This document shows positions 26,782 through 36,613 of a stretch of DNA of 64,000 nt, piece after piece. A program made the position numbers and the translations under genes. This stretch comes from Candidatus Poribacteria bacterium. GTDB taxonomy: Bacteria > Poribacteria > WGA-4E > WGA-3G. Each line of letters starts with the position of its first letter. Position 1 is the first letter of the stretch. The DNA lies in the NCBI GenBank assembly GCA_009839745.1, contig VXPE01000003.1, positions 1 to 64,000 of the forward strand, given 5' to 3'. The notes below the pieces were generated by a model that saw only the letters and a list, made by a program, of their open reading frames with translations, did no database searches and had not been told where the DNA came from.

Positions 26782-28353
26782 ATGAGAAATAGAAGAACAC
26801 CTTTATATCTAATATACTCACTCATCATCCACGGCACGCTGCTACTCATAATGTGGTGGGTAGCTCCCCAGCAAGTTCCTGTGCTACCGTTCCATGATGA
26901 GATAGAGGTTGCGATAAGCCACGTTGAACGACCGCCACTACCGATTAAACAATTACCCATTGTTGAACCTGCTACACCTCTTGTAGCCGAAAAAGAGAAA
27001 CCCGAACCACCCCCGAAACCGAAAGCAGGTTTGAGCACAACATGGCAGTTGGAACCCAAAGACGTATCAGAAGTTTCAAAACCCGATACACGCAGGCAAG
27101 AAAACGTAAATCGAGCGCGAGAGATCGGAGATGGATTATCACAATTGAATCCTATCGTAGGGAAGCCAACTAACTATGCCCCCGAAAACCGATTGGCAGT
27201 GAAATCTCTCGATCAACCAACGGTTACCTTACCCTCCAGACCAGAAACAGACTACGTGGCACCACAAGGAGAAACCAGACCAGTTTCTCTAAATACTGAT
27301 GATACCTTATTAGCTGGCTCCTCACCCACTGTTGACGCGCCGAAGATTCACTACGGCAGCGAACGCGGGGATGCACTTCGGGCTACCGGCATGGGTAACT
27401 CTTGGGGAGGCGGGGGTGGCTCTGGTGGCGGCAATGTAGGTGGCGTTTTCGTCTATATGATGAAAGACATCGCTCGGACGCTTGCAGAAGCCAGCATGAC
27501 GCAAAAAGTAGATGTTGTTTTTGTGCTTGATGAAACGGCAAGTATGACAGATAACATCCGCGGTATTCGTGCTTACGTCGATTTTTTATTTGAAGCGTTC
27601 GACCGAGAAGGACGTGATGCCACTTTTGGATTGGTAACCTTCAGGGATGAAACACGAACATACGGACGCACTGACGATCTCGGCACCTTCAAAAACTGGC
27701 TTTTTAAAATAGGTGTTGACGGGGGTGGAGACATCGCAGAAGCCGGTTTAGACGGACTCATGACTGCGGTAACAGAGACCCAATTCCGAAAAGACGCGCA
27801 GCGGTTCATTGTGCTGGCGAGTGATGGTGCTTTTCACGATGCTGACTACGATGGTAAGTCTGCTTACAGTTTGGATCAGGTTATTGAAACCTTACAAAAC
27901 GCACACGTTCGTGTCGATGTCATCGGAATCGATTATTTACCGATTCGACAGATCGCACTCGCAACAGGTGGCACATGGCGAGCGATTCCCGGTAGAGGCT
28001 ATCTGGAATACGTGCCACCACTCACCTTGACAGTGAAGTTGTTCTCAAAATTGGGCACACTTAACCTCGAAAACGGACAGATGGACGATAAAATCACTGT
28101 CTATATCAATAATCCGCCGCGTCCTAAACAACTCACATTGACATGGAAAGTGCTTAACCCGCTCGGAGAAAGATGTTACGGTCCATTCACTGAGAGAAAA
28201 ATGATCCCAGATGATGGTTCAACACAGGTAGAATTGAGACCTGAACTGAATAGCGAGGTCTTTCAGACGATACCGGGGATTTATACAATCATCTATCGAC
28301 TTGAAAATGAACAAGGACACCAAAGTATCCTGCGCCGGACATTGACATTTTAA
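26782..28353 (+). CDS. TonB-like N-terminus fused to a von Willebrand factor A domain
   Basis: 523-aa membrane-anchored protein. A single N-terminal helix (LIYSLIIHGTLLLIMWWV) is followed by a proline/lysine-rich linker (EKEKPEPPPKPKAG), the layout of TonB/TolA energy transducers. A Gly-rich stretch then leads to a VWA domain with MIDAS motif DETAS (VVFVLDETASM) and later conserved parts (FGLVTFRDET, RFIVLASDGAF). A C-terminal beta domain follows. VWA domains bind metal and protein partners. I infer a periplasmic interaction protein; no ExbB/ExbD genes are nearby. It follows the GTPase by 34 nt. Confidence 0.72.
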   Translation: MRNRRTPLYLIYSLIIHGTLLLIMWWVAPQQVPVLPFHDEIEVAISHVERPPLPIKQLPIVEPATPLVAEKEKPEPPPKPKAGLSTTWQLEPKDVSEVSKPDTRRQENVNRAREIGDGLSQLNPIVGKPTNYAPENRLAVKSLDQPTVTLPSRPETDYVAPQGETRPVSLNTDDTLLAGSSPTVDAPKIHYGSERGDALRATGMGNSWGGGGGSGGGNVGGVFVYMMKDIARTLAEASMTQKVDVVFVLDETASMTDNIRGIRAYVDFLFEAFDREGRDATFGLVTFRDETRTYGRTDDLGTFKNWLFKIGVDGGGDIAEAGLDGLMTAVTETQFRKDAQRFIVLASDGAFHDADYDGKSAYSLDQVIETLQNAHVRVDVIGIDYLPIRQIALATGGTWRAIPGRGYLEYVPPLTLTVKLFSKLGTLNLENGQMDDKITVYINNPPRPKQLTLTWKVLNPLGERCYGPFTERKMIPDDGSTQVELRPELNSEVFQTIPGIYTIIYRLENEQGHQSILRRTLTF

Positions 28354-28458
28354 TCTACACTTTTCAAAACTCAGCTTGGAACGAAGTGGAAAGCGACTCT
28401 TAAGAAACACGCGTCAAAGTCTAAAACCATGTTGTTCTCCCGAAGGTAAATTAAAAAT

Positions 28459-29655
28459 ATGAAAGACCAAATTTTTGAACAGTGCCGCCGTCATTTCAAT
28501 GACATCGTCGCCATCCGACGCGACATCCATCAATATCCTGAATTGGGGTTTGATGTCCACCGGACAGCGGGTATCGCCGCTGATGCCCTGCGAGCACTCG
28601 AAATCCCCGTTAAAACAGGAATCGGTAGGACAGGCGTTGTCGGGGATTTGGAAGTGCCGGGAGCAACCAAACGGATAGCCTTACGCGCAGATATGGACGC
28701 ACTCCCGATCCAAGAACTCACCGATGTTCCCTTTAAATCTAAGATTGATGGGAAAGCACACCTCTGTGGGCACGATGCACACACGGCGATGCTCATCGGC
28801 ACAGCCCGAATCCTTTCAGCGTTTCGAAGTAGTCTCAAAACGCACGTTAGATTTATCTTTCAACCGAGCGAGGAGGCATTACCTGGCGGCGCACCTGCGA
28901 TGATCGCAGATGGGGCTTTGGAAGACGTAGATGAAATCTACGGGATACACGTCTTTCCACTTTTTGCTGTTGGAGAATACGCGACGTGCCCGGGTCCAAT
29001 GCTTGCACAGTCTGATACGTTTCAGATCACACTCACAGGCAGAGGCGGACACGCTGCGTTTCCACACCTCACTGTCGATCCGATTGTGATAAGCGCACAG
29101 TTTGTGACGGCACTCCAGTCTATCATTTCGAGAAACGTGAATCCACTGGACTCAGCAGTAATCAGCGTCACACAATTCCATGGAGGGGATGCAAACTTGC
29201 AAAACGGGCTCACGGGTGCTGCCCTTAACGTTATTCCTCCTAAAGTCCTGATCGGTGGAACAGTCCGCACACTCCAAAAAGCGGTACAGACACGCGTCCG
29301 AGAACAATTAGAGAGCCTTCTTGCGGGATTAGCAGATGCACACGACGCAATTTATACATTCGATTATCAAGAAGGGTACCCGGTAACCTACAACCACGAA
29401 CCCTGTGTCAACACAGTTATCTCCACAGCAAGAGAGTTGGTTGGTGAGGACAATCTCATATTTCCAATGTCGCCGATACTTGGCGGCGAGGATTTCGGAT
29501 ACTACTCACAGGAGATTCCAGCGTGTTTCGTGATGGTAGGTGCGGGCAACGAAGAAAAAGGTATTGTGAACATGTGCCACCACCCCCAGTTCGACATTGA
29601 CGAAAATAGTATGATTTACGGTATGGCATTGCTCACAAATCTTGCTTTGCTCTAA
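28459..29655 (+). CDS. M20-family amidohydrolase (N-acyl amino acid hydrolase type)
   Basis: 398-aa cytoplasmic metallohydrolase similar to hippurate hydrolase, IAA-amino acid hydrolase and N-acetyl-diaminopimelate deacetylase. Typical stretches in order: RRDIHQYPELGF, LRADMDALPIQE, LCGHDAHTAMLIG, PSEEALPGGA, TGRGGHAAFPH (dimerisation-domain His), GGTVRTLQ, GGEDFGYYSQEIP. Metal ligands are the Cys and His of CGHDAH, the Glu of PSEE and a late His. The acyl and amino parts of the substrate cannot be assigned. The stop lies 28 nt before the broken cyclase start. Confidence 0.88.
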   Translation: MKDQIFEQCRRHFNDIVAIRRDIHQYPELGFDVHRTAGIAADALRALEIPVKTGIGRTGVVGDLEVPGATKRIALRADMDALPIQELTDVPFKSKIDGKAHLCGHDAHTAMLIGTARILSAFRSSLKTHVRFIFQPSEEALPGGAPAMIADGALEDVDEIYGIHVFPLFAVGEYATCPGPMLAQSDTFQITLTGRGGHAAFPHLTVDPIVISAQFVTALQSIISRNVNPLDSAVISVTQFHGGDANLQNGLTGAALNVIPPKVLIGGTVRTLQKAVQTRVREQLESLLAGLADAHDAIYTFDYQEGYPVTYNHEPCVNTVISTARELVGEDNLIFPMSPILGGEDFGYYSQEIPACFVMVGAGNEEKGIVNMCHHPQFDIDENSMIYGMALLTNLALL

Positions 29656-29683
29656 TGGCCGAGTCTTTGGAAAATCTGGAACG

Positions 29684-29965
29684 ATGGATATGAAGAAGGA
29701 TAATTCTGTGTCAACACACAATGCACAGCCACATTCGTTAGTCGGCACCCGCACCTTGATGTTTACTGACATCGAAGGTTCAACACTACTTTGGGAGGCG
29801 CACGGCAATGAGGTTATGACGGAGGTCATCAATACACATAACACGATTTTGCGGACTGAAAATTCGGCGTGGGGTGGCACAGAGATGGGAAATGAAGGCG
29901 ATGCTCTTTTCTTTGCTTTTCCTACGGCAAGTGCCGCCATTAGAGATGGAAACGCGAACGCTTGA
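29684..29965 (+). pseudogene. Truncated class III adenylate/guanylate cyclase domain
   Basis: 93 residues that begin a class III nucleotide cyclase domain: TLMFTDIEGSTLLWE holds the metal-binding Asp, and GGTEMGNEGDALFFAFPTAS matches the second catalytic stretch (usually VGD or GDA with Phe). A full domain needs about 170 residues; this stops after AAIRDGNANA, before the substrate-binding Lys/Asp and transition-state Asn/Arg region. I see no continuation in other frames downstream. It is most likely a decayed fragment. Confidence 0.7.
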
Positions 29966-30045
29966 GGAGATAGTTAACACGTGTCTATCCGGATAAGACT
30001 ACGCAAGCACAGTTCTTACAGATTAAGACATAACACCCAATAAAA

Positions 30046-32367
30046 ATGGACGCTACAATGCAACAACGAATCATCTTTCTTTCTATTTTATTTTTATTGT
30101 TTCTTATGACACTTGGGAATAGTTTATATACTTCCGCCCAAATCCAAGTGCCTGGGACCCCTCCAAGCGTTACGCCTATGTTAGATCCAGTAGAATCCGC
30201 GCATGACCATTACCACGAAAAACGGTATGCGGAAGCGATTAAAGCATATGAAGCGTTGATTGAAAACGGCATTCCTCGGCCTGATGGCACTTATACCCCG
30301 CTTCGGCAAAGTCAAAGGGACTCGATCCGATTGATGTTAGGGCAAAGTTACGCCAAGGTCAGCGAGGATCCGGCAGCACAGCGAGTCTTCAAAGAAATTA
30401 TTGACGAAAATCCGAGCGGTTCTTATGCGACCCAGGCTGTTCATCGGTTGGGAAACCTCTATTGGCAGCGCTATCAGTTCAAAGCAGCAATTAGGCAGTG
30501 CAAGCAGATTCTCCAACAACACCCGAACACAACTTCTGCCGCCACGGCTGCTTATCTCCTTGGAAAATATCAGCAAATGGAGGGGACATCCGAGGAAGCA
30601 ATAGATAGCTACAAGTATTTTCTTGACAATTTTCCGAGTTCACCGTATCGCGTCAGTGCCATCAATAGCCTTATCCAACTTTATATGACGAACCAACGCT
30701 ACGCAGCGGCTGAAAAACTGATTCAAGAACGGATGCAAGACTATCCTGACGATACTACGCTCTTAGAACAATTAGCAGAACTTTATCAACAACAAAACGC
30801 CCATTCGAAAGCACTTGAACTCTATCGTAAGGCGATTGAACGGGACCCCAACAACACAACACTCCGCAGGAAATTGGGCGCGCTCTATGCTGAAATCGGT
30901 AAAACCACACAAGCCGTGACCGAATGGAAAAAGATGGTCGAGGAGGAGGTCAACCAAGTCGATCAACAGAAGCAACTCGGCGCGATCTATCTGTCCCATA
31001 AGATGTATCCAGAGGCAATCGCAGCATATCAGCAGGCGATACGCTTAAGCCCGAAAAATAGTTATCTCTACACGCAATTGGCAGCGGCATATAAAATACA
31101 AGGACAGATTGAACAAGCCGCTGAGGTTTATATTGACGCTTTACAACGGATCGGGCTTACAAGGAACCAACGCGAAGCAATTTGGAATGCGATGCTTGAA
31201 ATTTATGAAGACGATCTCCATAAACCTATCCGTGATAAACTCGTTGCGCAACTTGAGAAACGACGCGCACAAAATCCACAAAACGCTAACACCGTTATGA
31301 CTTTGGGAGAACTCTATTTCCATGCTGGAAAAGTGCCCCAAGCCCTCGAAACGTTCACACAACTCCATCGAAACTATCCGACTCACATTGACATGGCATT
31401 AGAGACATACACTCGAATGTTGGAACGCACCGAAAACCCACACGCCATAGATTTCTACAAGACCTTGATAGCAGCATCAGTAGACGGCATACGCATAAGA
31501 AACGCCCGTTCTAAACTTGCAGCACTCTACGAAAAAATGGAGCAGTGGAACGATGCCATCATGCTTTTAGAAGCGTTAGTTTCTAACGGTGAGGCTTCTG
31601 TTAAAGATAGATTGTTACTTGGACAGATGCAACTGCACGGTATAAACGCACCGAGAATCGCTCAGAAAACTTTCCAAGCGCTGCTCACCCAACGCTTGCT
31701 TACTACCCAATTGGTAGAAGCACAACTGGGTCTGGCAGAATGTCACATCCTATTGAAACGCTATACACTTGCGAGAGAAGTCCTTGAACCTATTGCCAAC
31801 CGTCCACACATCTTCCGTGCCGTTGCCCGAAAACTGGTTGGCGATTCCTATTTCTTTTCTGCCAATTTCGAGCAAGCCACGAAAGAATACAAGGAGGTTA
31901 TCCGAATCTCAAAATCCGATCAACTCACAAACGATGCCCTTGAACGGATTGTCCTCATCCAGAATCATTCCGATTACCTCAAAATTCCGCTCACGGATTA
32001 TGCCACTGCTGTGCGACTCTATCTCAATGGACAGACTACGGAGGCACTACAACAGTGTGAACGAAGTCTTGAAACCTATCCGCAAGCAACTATCGTTGAT
32101 GCGGTGTGGCTTCTCATTGGTGATATTTACCGCGAAAACGCCAAAGATACCGAAGCAATCAACGCATACGAACAAGTCGTTGCGCGGGCAAGCCTGAGTG
32201 TCCCGAAGGCACTCGTAAATATCGCCGAGATTTACCGACAAAAAGCCGACTTCGCCAACGCCGCTGCGACTTACACCACACTCATTACAGATTATCCTGA
32301 AAGCGTTATCGTCGTCCATGCTCGTCAGCAACTCGATGAAATTATGAAACTGATGAACCATCAGTAA
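30046..32367 (+). CDS. Exported TPR-repeat protein
   Basis: 773-aa protein made almost wholly of tetratricopeptide repeats after an N-terminal signal sequence (RIIFLSILFLLFLMTLG). Repeat signatures recur throughout, such as YAEAIKAYEALIENG, HSKALELYRKAIERDPNN, YPEAIAAYQQAIRLSPKN, VPQALETFTQLHRNYP and DTEAINAYEQVVARA. A YfgC/BamD-like scaffold role in the envelope is possible, but no catalytic domain is seen. The ATG at 30058 could also be the start; neither has a ribosome site. It stands alone ahead of the aconitase promoter. Confidence 0.78.
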   Translation: MDATMQQRIIFLSILFLLFLMTLGNSLYTSAQIQVPGTPPSVTPMLDPVESAHDHYHEKRYAEAIKAYEALIENGIPRPDGTYTPLRQSQRDSIRLMLGQSYAKVSEDPAAQRVFKEIIDENPSGSYATQAVHRLGNLYWQRYQFKAAIRQCKQILQQHPNTTSAATAAYLLGKYQQMEGTSEEAIDSYKYFLDNFPSSPYRVSAINSLIQLYMTNQRYAAAEKLIQERMQDYPDDTTLLEQLAELYQQQNAHSKALELYRKAIERDPNNTTLRRKLGALYAEIGKTTQAVTEWKKMVEEEVNQVDQQKQLGAIYLSHKMYPEAIAAYQQAIRLSPKNSYLYTQLAAAYKIQGQIEQAAEVYIDALQRIGLTRNQREAIWNAMLEIYEDDLHKPIRDKLVAQLEKRRAQNPQNANTVMTLGELYFHAGKVPQALETFTQLHRNYPTHIDMALETYTRMLERTENPHAIDFYKTLIAASVDGIRIRNARSKLAALYEKMEQWNDAIMLLEALVSNGEASVKDRLLLGQMQLHGINAPRIAQKTFQALLTQRLLTTQLVEAQLGLAECHILLKRYTLAREVLEPIANRPHIFRAVARKLVGDSYFFSANFEQATKEYKEVIRISKSDQLTNDALERIVLIQNHSDYLKIPLTDYATAVRLYLNGQTTEALQQCERSLETYPQATIVDAVWLLIGDIYRENAKDTEAINAYEQVVARASLSVPKALVNIAEIYRQKADFANAAATYTTLITDYPESVIVVHARQQLDEIMKLMNHQ

Positions 32368-32421
32368 AGAAGTTCTGGTAAACTCTTACGGAGAGGCAAC
32401 CCACTCGCCAACAGAGAACCA

Positions 32422-32451
32422 TTGAAATATAGCATCGACTTGTGGTAGAAT
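32422..32451 (+). promoter_or_regulatory. Predicted promoter for aconitase
   Basis: TTGAAA (32422-32427), 18-nt spacer, TAGAAT (32446-32451), followed by about 34 nt of leader with AAAGGAG before the ATG at 32491. Confidence 0.5.
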
Positions 32452-32490
32452 AATAACAAGAAACAATGAACAACGTAAAGGAGTTAGCAG

Positions 32491-35163
32491 ATGCCCCAAC
32501 CTGCTCACAATTTATTTAATACACACCGACCCCTTGAAGGCGAAGGGTTCGCGTGCACCTACTATTCGCTGCCTGCCTTAGAAGCAGCCGGTATCGGTTC
32601 AACAACCACCTTGCCCATCAGTCTCCGTATTTTACTCGAATCATTGCTGCGAAATTACGATGGACACCAAATTACCGAAGAGGATATTGTAAATTTGGCA
32701 AATTGGGACGCGCACTCCCCAAAAGCCTTGGAGATTCCTTTCAAACCGGCACGCGTGGTAGCACAAGATTTCACAGGCGTTCCGCTCGTTGTCGATATTG
32801 CTGCGATGCGTTCCGCTGTGGCAGCGCTTGGCGGTGATGCTGGTATGATAGAACCTCTCGTCCCTGTTGATTTAGTCATCGATCACTCCATCCAAGTCGA
32901 TGCTTACGGTTCAGAGAACGCATTTCAATTTAATACCGAACGGGAATTTGAACGCAACAAGGAGCGTTATGAGTTCCTTAAGTGGGGACAGCAGGCGTTT
33001 GAAAAATTCAATATCATCCCGCCCTCTATCGGCATTGTCCATCAAGTGAATCTGGAATATCTCGCCAAAGTGGTTATGACAGAAGATTCGCTTGCCTATC
33101 CAGATACTGTTGTCGGGACCGACTCGCATACCACAATGATTAACGGCTTAGGTATCGTCGGATGGGGTGTAGGCGGCATAGAAGCGGAAGCCGCGATGTT
33201 AGGGCAACCCGTTTATATTTTGACCCCCGAAGTCCTCGGGGTTCATTTGAAAGGCAAACTTCGTGAGGGTGTAACCGCAACAGATTTGGTGCTGACTGTG
33301 ACGCAACGCCTCAGAGCCGCTGCAGTCGTTGACAAGTTCGTGGAATTCTTTGGGGCAGGCGTAGAAGCCCTCTCTCTACCGGATCGGGCGACGCTCTCTA
33401 ATATGTGTCCAGAATACGGTGCGACTATCGGATTCTTCCCACCCGATGCGGAGACGATGCGATACCTTCGTCTCACCGGGCGCGACGAAACGCACGTTGA
33501 CATGGTAGAGGCTTATCTGAAAGCGCAAGGCATCTTCGGTATCCCACGCCTCGGAGATGTTACATACTCCGATGTCATTGAAATTGATCTCGCGGATATT
33601 GAACCGAGTATCGCGGGTCCGAAACGCCCCCAAGATCGGATCGCCTTGTCGGATGTCAAAAATACCTTTACTGAACTCCTTACACGTCCCGTCGCGGAAG
33701 ATGGATTCGGTGTAACAGCGGACGTAAACGATAGCGACGGGATAACCCATGGATCGGTGGCCATCTCGGCAATTACCAGCTGCACGAACACGAGTAATCC
33801 TTCCGTGATGATCGGGGCAGGGTTGCTCGCGAAAAAGGCTGTGGAAAAAGGGTTGCGTGTTCCCGACTATGTTAAGACCAGTTTAGCCCCCGGCTCGCGC
33901 GTGGTCACTGAGTATCTACAGAATACCGGCTTACTGCCGTATCTGGAAGAACTCGGCTACAACGTGGTAGGTTATGGCTGCACGACCTGTATCGGCAACA
34001 GTGGACCGCTCAATGACGTGGTTCAAGCGGCACTTGACACAGGAAACCTCGTTACCGCAAGCGTCCTGAGTGGTAACAGGAATTTCGAGGCGCGCGTGCA
34101 TCCAGAGATAAAAGCCAATTTCCTCATGTCTCCACCACTTGTCGTCGCTTATGGTGTCGCAGGACGGATTGATATAGATTTCGCTACTGAACCGCTTGGA
34201 CATAACGAGGCAGGAGAGGCTGTTTACCTGAAGGACATCTGGCCCACCCGACAAGAGATCGCGGAGATGACCGCTGCCGCAGTTGATCGACGGACGTTCC
34301 GAGAGATGTATAAATCCATCGGTAATCAAGCACCGGAATGGGAAGAACTCGCAGGTGCAACGGGGGTACTCTATCCGTGGAACGCGAGAAGCACTTACGT
34401 CCAGCATCCTCCGTTCTTTGAAGGGTTTGCCCGCGAACCTGTCCCCATTGCAGACATTGTGGATGCCCGTATCCTCGGCATCTTTGGGGATTCCGTCACC
34501 ACCGACCATATCTCCCCAGCAGGTGCGATTGCAGCCGCAAGTCCAGCAGGGGAATATCTCCAAGAACACGGTGTAGAGACGCGAGATTTCAACACCTACG
34601 GTTCCAGACGCGGGAACGACCGTGTGATGAGCCGTGGCACGTTCGCCAATCGACGTGTCCGAAACTTGATGACCCCGGATGTAGAGGGTGGTTATACACT
34701 TCAGTATCCTGAAGGCACACAAACGACTATCTACGAAGCAGCCCTCGACTACAGCGAAAACGGAGTTTCCACCGTTATTTTCGCCGGACAGGATTACGGG
34801 ATGGGAAGTTCGCGCGACTGGGCAGCGAAGGGACCTAAACTTTTGGGGGTCAAGGCTGTCGTTGTAGAGAGTTTTGAGCGGATTCACCGCAGTAATCTTA
34901 TCGGCATGGGGGTTTTACCGTTGCAGTTCAAATCGGATGAGAATGTCCAGACGCTCAACCTTGACGGCAGCGAGATTATCAGCATCACAGGCTTTGCCGA
35001 GGATCTCCAGCCGGGACAGATGGCAACGCTGAAAATCGTCCGAGCAAACGGCGAAACGCAGACGACGGAGTTGTTGATTAGAATTGATTCACCTGTAGAA
35101 GTGGAATATTACAAACACGGTGGGATTCTGGATTACGTCATTCGGAATTTCCTGTCTGCCTAA
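32491..35163 (+). CDS. acnA: Aconitate hydratase (AcnA/IRP type)
   Basis: 890-aa cytoplasmic enzyme that interconverts citrate and isocitrate in the TCA cycle. Its size and order match AcnA/IRP1. The 4Fe-4S cluster cysteines are in [18 protein letters not shown] and [14 protein letters not shown]. The substrate-binding [11 protein letters not shown] and [15 protein letters not shown] (swivel domain) are intact. AAAGGAG is well placed before the ATG. It has its own promoter and no TCA neighbour in the window. Confidence 0.96.
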   Translation: MPQPAHNLFNTHRPLEGEGFACTYYSLPALEAAGIGSTTTLPISLRILLESLLRNYDGHQITEEDIVNLANWDAHSPKALEIPFKPARVVAQDFTGVPLVVDIAAMRSAVAALGGDAGMIEPLVPVDLVIDHSIQVDAYGSENAFQFNTEREFERNKERYEFLKWGQQAFEKFNIIPPSIGIVHQVNLEYLAKVVMTEDSLAYPDTVVGTDSHTTMINGLGIVGWGVGGIEAEAAMLGQPVYILTPEVLGVHLKGKLREGVTATDLVLTVTQRLRAAAVVDKFVEFFGAGVEALSLPDRATLSNMCPEYGATIGFFPPDAETMRYLRLTGRDETHVDMVEAYLKAQGIFGIPRLGDVTYSDVIEIDLADIEPSIAGPKRPQDRIALSDVKNTFTELLTRPVAEDGFGVTADVNDSDGITHGSVAISAITSCTNTSNPSVMIGAGLLAKKAVEKGLRVPDYVKTSLAPGSRVVTEYLQNTGLLPYLEELGYNVVGYGCTTCIGNSGPLNDVVQAALDTGNLVTASVLSGNRNFEARVHPEIKANFLMSPPLVVAYGVAGRIDIDFATEPLGHNEAGEAVYLKDIWPTRQEIAEMTAAAVDRRTFREMYKSIGNQAPEWEELAGATGVLYPWNARSTYVQHPPFFEGFAREPVPIADIVDARILGIFGDSVTTDHISPAGAIAAASPAGEYLQEHGVETRDFNTYGSRRGNDRVMSRGTFANRRVRNLMTPDVEGGYTLQYPEGTQTTIYEAALDYSENGVSTVIFAGQDYGMGSSRDWAAKGPKLLGVKAVVVESFERIHRSNLIGMGVLPLQFKSDENVQTLNLDGSEIISITGFAEDLQPGQMATLKIVRANGETQTTELLIRIDSPVEVEYYKHGGILDYVIRNFLSA

Positions 35164-35183
35164 TTGATTTTCCCAACTATGGT

Positions 35184-35239
35184 AGGTGCGGTTTTACGGC
35201 GTACTCGCCCAAATGCGCCCTGCATTCCCAACCGCACCT
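35184..35239. repeat. Inverted repeat AGGTGCGGTT/AACCGCACCT
   Basis: AGGTGCGGTT (35184-35193) and AACCGCACCT (35230-35239) are perfect inverted copies 36 nt apart, just after acnA. The same core GGTGCGGTT/AACCGCACC recurs as a tight hairpin at 36573-36593, so it is an interspersed family. Confidence 0.65.
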
Positions 35240-35274
35240 TATTAAAGCCTAATAATAAACGGAGAATTTTGAAA

Positions 35275-35601
35275 ATGACAGAAACAATTGAAACCTTAGC
35301 CGAACGGTTAGATCGATTGGAAAAAGCGTTAGAAAAGGTAACCCTGCAACTCTCTTATCTTGTTGATGCATTGGTGCCGAACGCGCCAGAGCATTGCAAG
35401 AGCGAGGCGCCAATACCTACGTCTACTACAACGGAAGATAAGAAAGAAGGCGCGAGAATTATGAATGAACTCCTTGAAAAAATGGGAATTGTAGATGTGG
35501 AACCAATTCCTGTTGCAGAACTCCGTAAAAGTATGGCAAGTCGCATTCGCGCCGAGGATAACGAGTTTAGTCGTGCAATTATCGAAGAACGTGAGAAATA
35601 G
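35275..35601 (+). CDS. Small coiled-coil protein
   Basis: 108-aa soluble protein. It opens with a heptad-like coiled coil (TIETLAERLDRLEKALEKVT), then a Thr/Ser/Glu linker and a charged C-terminal helix (MNELLEKMGIVDVEPIPVAELRK). ATG 35275 has GGAG 9 nt upstream; the open frame reaches back to 35164, but that part covers the repeat sequence. No known domain is recognised. It might be an antitoxin-like or adaptor protein, but nothing supports this directly. Confidence 0.55.
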   Translation: MTETIETLAERLDRLEKALEKVTLQLSYLVDALVPNAPEHCKSEAPIPTSTTTEDKKEGARIMNELLEKMGIVDVEPIPVAELRKSMASRIRAEDNEFSRAIIEEREK

Positions 35602-35683
35602 TTGTCTCTTTTTTCATCTAAAATACGGACGTTCGATATATAAAATATAGTTGAAATCTGTACATAGAATATGTTATCGTTTA

Positions 35684-35711
35684 TTGACACGCGGACTTAG
35701 TTTTCTACAAT
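35684..35711 (+). promoter_or_regulatory. Predicted promoter for the 45-aa basic protein
   Basis: TTGACA (35684-35689), 16-nt spacer, TACAAT (35706-35711); the start codon of the small gene is about 58 nt beyond the expected start site. Confidence 0.55.
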
Positions 35712-35775
35712 TTAAACGATAACCCACTCATGGCAATAGAACGAGACTTCCTTAGAAAAAAGGGGGTGAACCCAA

Positions 35776-35913
35776 ATGGCCCGTAAAAGAGCTGTGACTA
35801 CCCAAATTGGTCGTGACGCAAAAACAGGTCGATTTATACCTGTCAAAGATGCCAAACGGCGTAAAAGTACGGCAGTGGTTGAGACTATTAAGCGTAAGGG
35901 AAAAGGTAAATAA
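35776..35913 (+). CDS. Small basic protein, 45 aa
   Basis: A 45-codon gene, MARKRAVTTQIG..., with the central stretch GRDAKTGRFIPVKDAKRRK and STAVVETIKRKGKGK. AGGGGG lies 9 nt before the ATG, and a good promoter lies upstream. I recall short bacterial proteins with the same GR(D/S)AKTGxFVP...TTVVETIKR layout, often labelled hypothetical or wrongly as transporter. The high charge suggests nucleic-acid or ribosome contact, but no function is known to me. Confidence 0.7.
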   Translation: MARKRAVTTQIGRDAKTGRFIPVKDAKRRKSTAVVETIKRKGKGK

Positions 35914-35959
35914 ACAAAGTTTGTTTGAGTTGTTTTTGTTAACACATCTAATGTGATGT

Positions 35960-36105
35960 TGTAGCAGTGCCTATGAGGTTTCGTGTCTAACTGCTTCTCA
36001 GGGCACTGTCTACATAGAATCTTTTATGATTCTTATACGATCGCCTCGTATTTTCATACATTCTGCTAATTAACACGAGGGACAGGCAATCTATCGTTCT
36101 GTCCC
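35960..36105 (+). ncRNA. Cluster of three hairpins, candidate structured RNA
   Basis: The gap after the 45-aa gene holds (a) an imperfect long hairpin, TGTAG CAGTGCC and TGAG at 35960-35977 pairing with CTCA and GGCACTG T CTACA at 35997-36014; (b) a short AGAATC/GATTCT hairpin near 36016-36033; and (c) GGGACAG (36079-36085) with CTGTCCC (36099-36105). Together they could form an untranslated RNA or an elaborate 3' end. I recognise no known RNA family. Confidence 0.35.
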
Positions 36106-36196
36106 TTCAATTGATATCCTTTCTTAGCAAAAAGTAGTGTCTTAGAGAAAAGTGAATGTTCCTCGGGCTGTTGTGATTAAAACCCAGCAGAATAGA

Positions 36197-36530
36197 ATGA
36201 AAAAAGGGCAATTTTTAATAAAACGGATACTCTCAATTCTGTTAATTTCCTTCTCCATCACTATTGGATGTGGAAGCGACTCGGAATGCAAGAACCCGTG
36301 TCACGGATATTGGATTTCACGGTGCGGTGGTAATACTGAAATTCTCATTATAGGACCCTATAGAACAGAGTGTCCAAGTTTTTCTGGATCAGATTGCTAT
36401 ACTGAAAGTCAGTCTTCACGAGTACAGCGGAGACATCCAAGATGTAGGAAAGTATGAGTATCGACTCATAGAGGTGTTGAGCAAAGAAGAGGCATCGGTA
36501 GATGAAGAACCGCCGCGGATCCCGAGTTGA
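36197..36530 (+). pseudogene. Frameshifted small lipoprotein
   Basis: The first frame starts at ATG 36197 with a signal peptide and lipobox (ILLISFSITIGC), continues through CGSDSECKNPCHGYW to about 36365, and then turns into unlikely sequence ending at 36457. A second frame is open from 36354 to TGA 36528-36530 and reads like normal protein (VFLDQIAILKVSLHEYSGD, YEYRLIEVLSKEE). One indel between about 36354 and 36369 would join them into a protein of about 110 aa. It is either a decayed gene or an assembly error. Confidence 0.6.
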
Positions 36531-36572
36531 AGCACAGCTTGCTCCTATAGGGAGGGTTGATTTAGCGTATGG

Positions 36573-36593
36573 GGTGCGGTTAGAAACCGCACC
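36573..36593. repeat. Palindromic hairpin GGTGCGGTT-AGA-AACCGCACC
   Basis: Perfect 9-bp stem with a 3-nt loop, located between the frameshifted lipoprotein and the aldo/keto reductase. It shares its stem with the inverted repeat after acnA. Confidence 0.7.
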
Positions 36594-36613
36594 TACCAGT
36601 GGAAAGAATTTGA

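Noticed and set aside
33931-34887. 318-codon minus-strand ORF opposite aconitase
   Set aside because: Antisense shadow of a strongly conserved enzyme; its sequence is Cys- and Arg-rich without domains.
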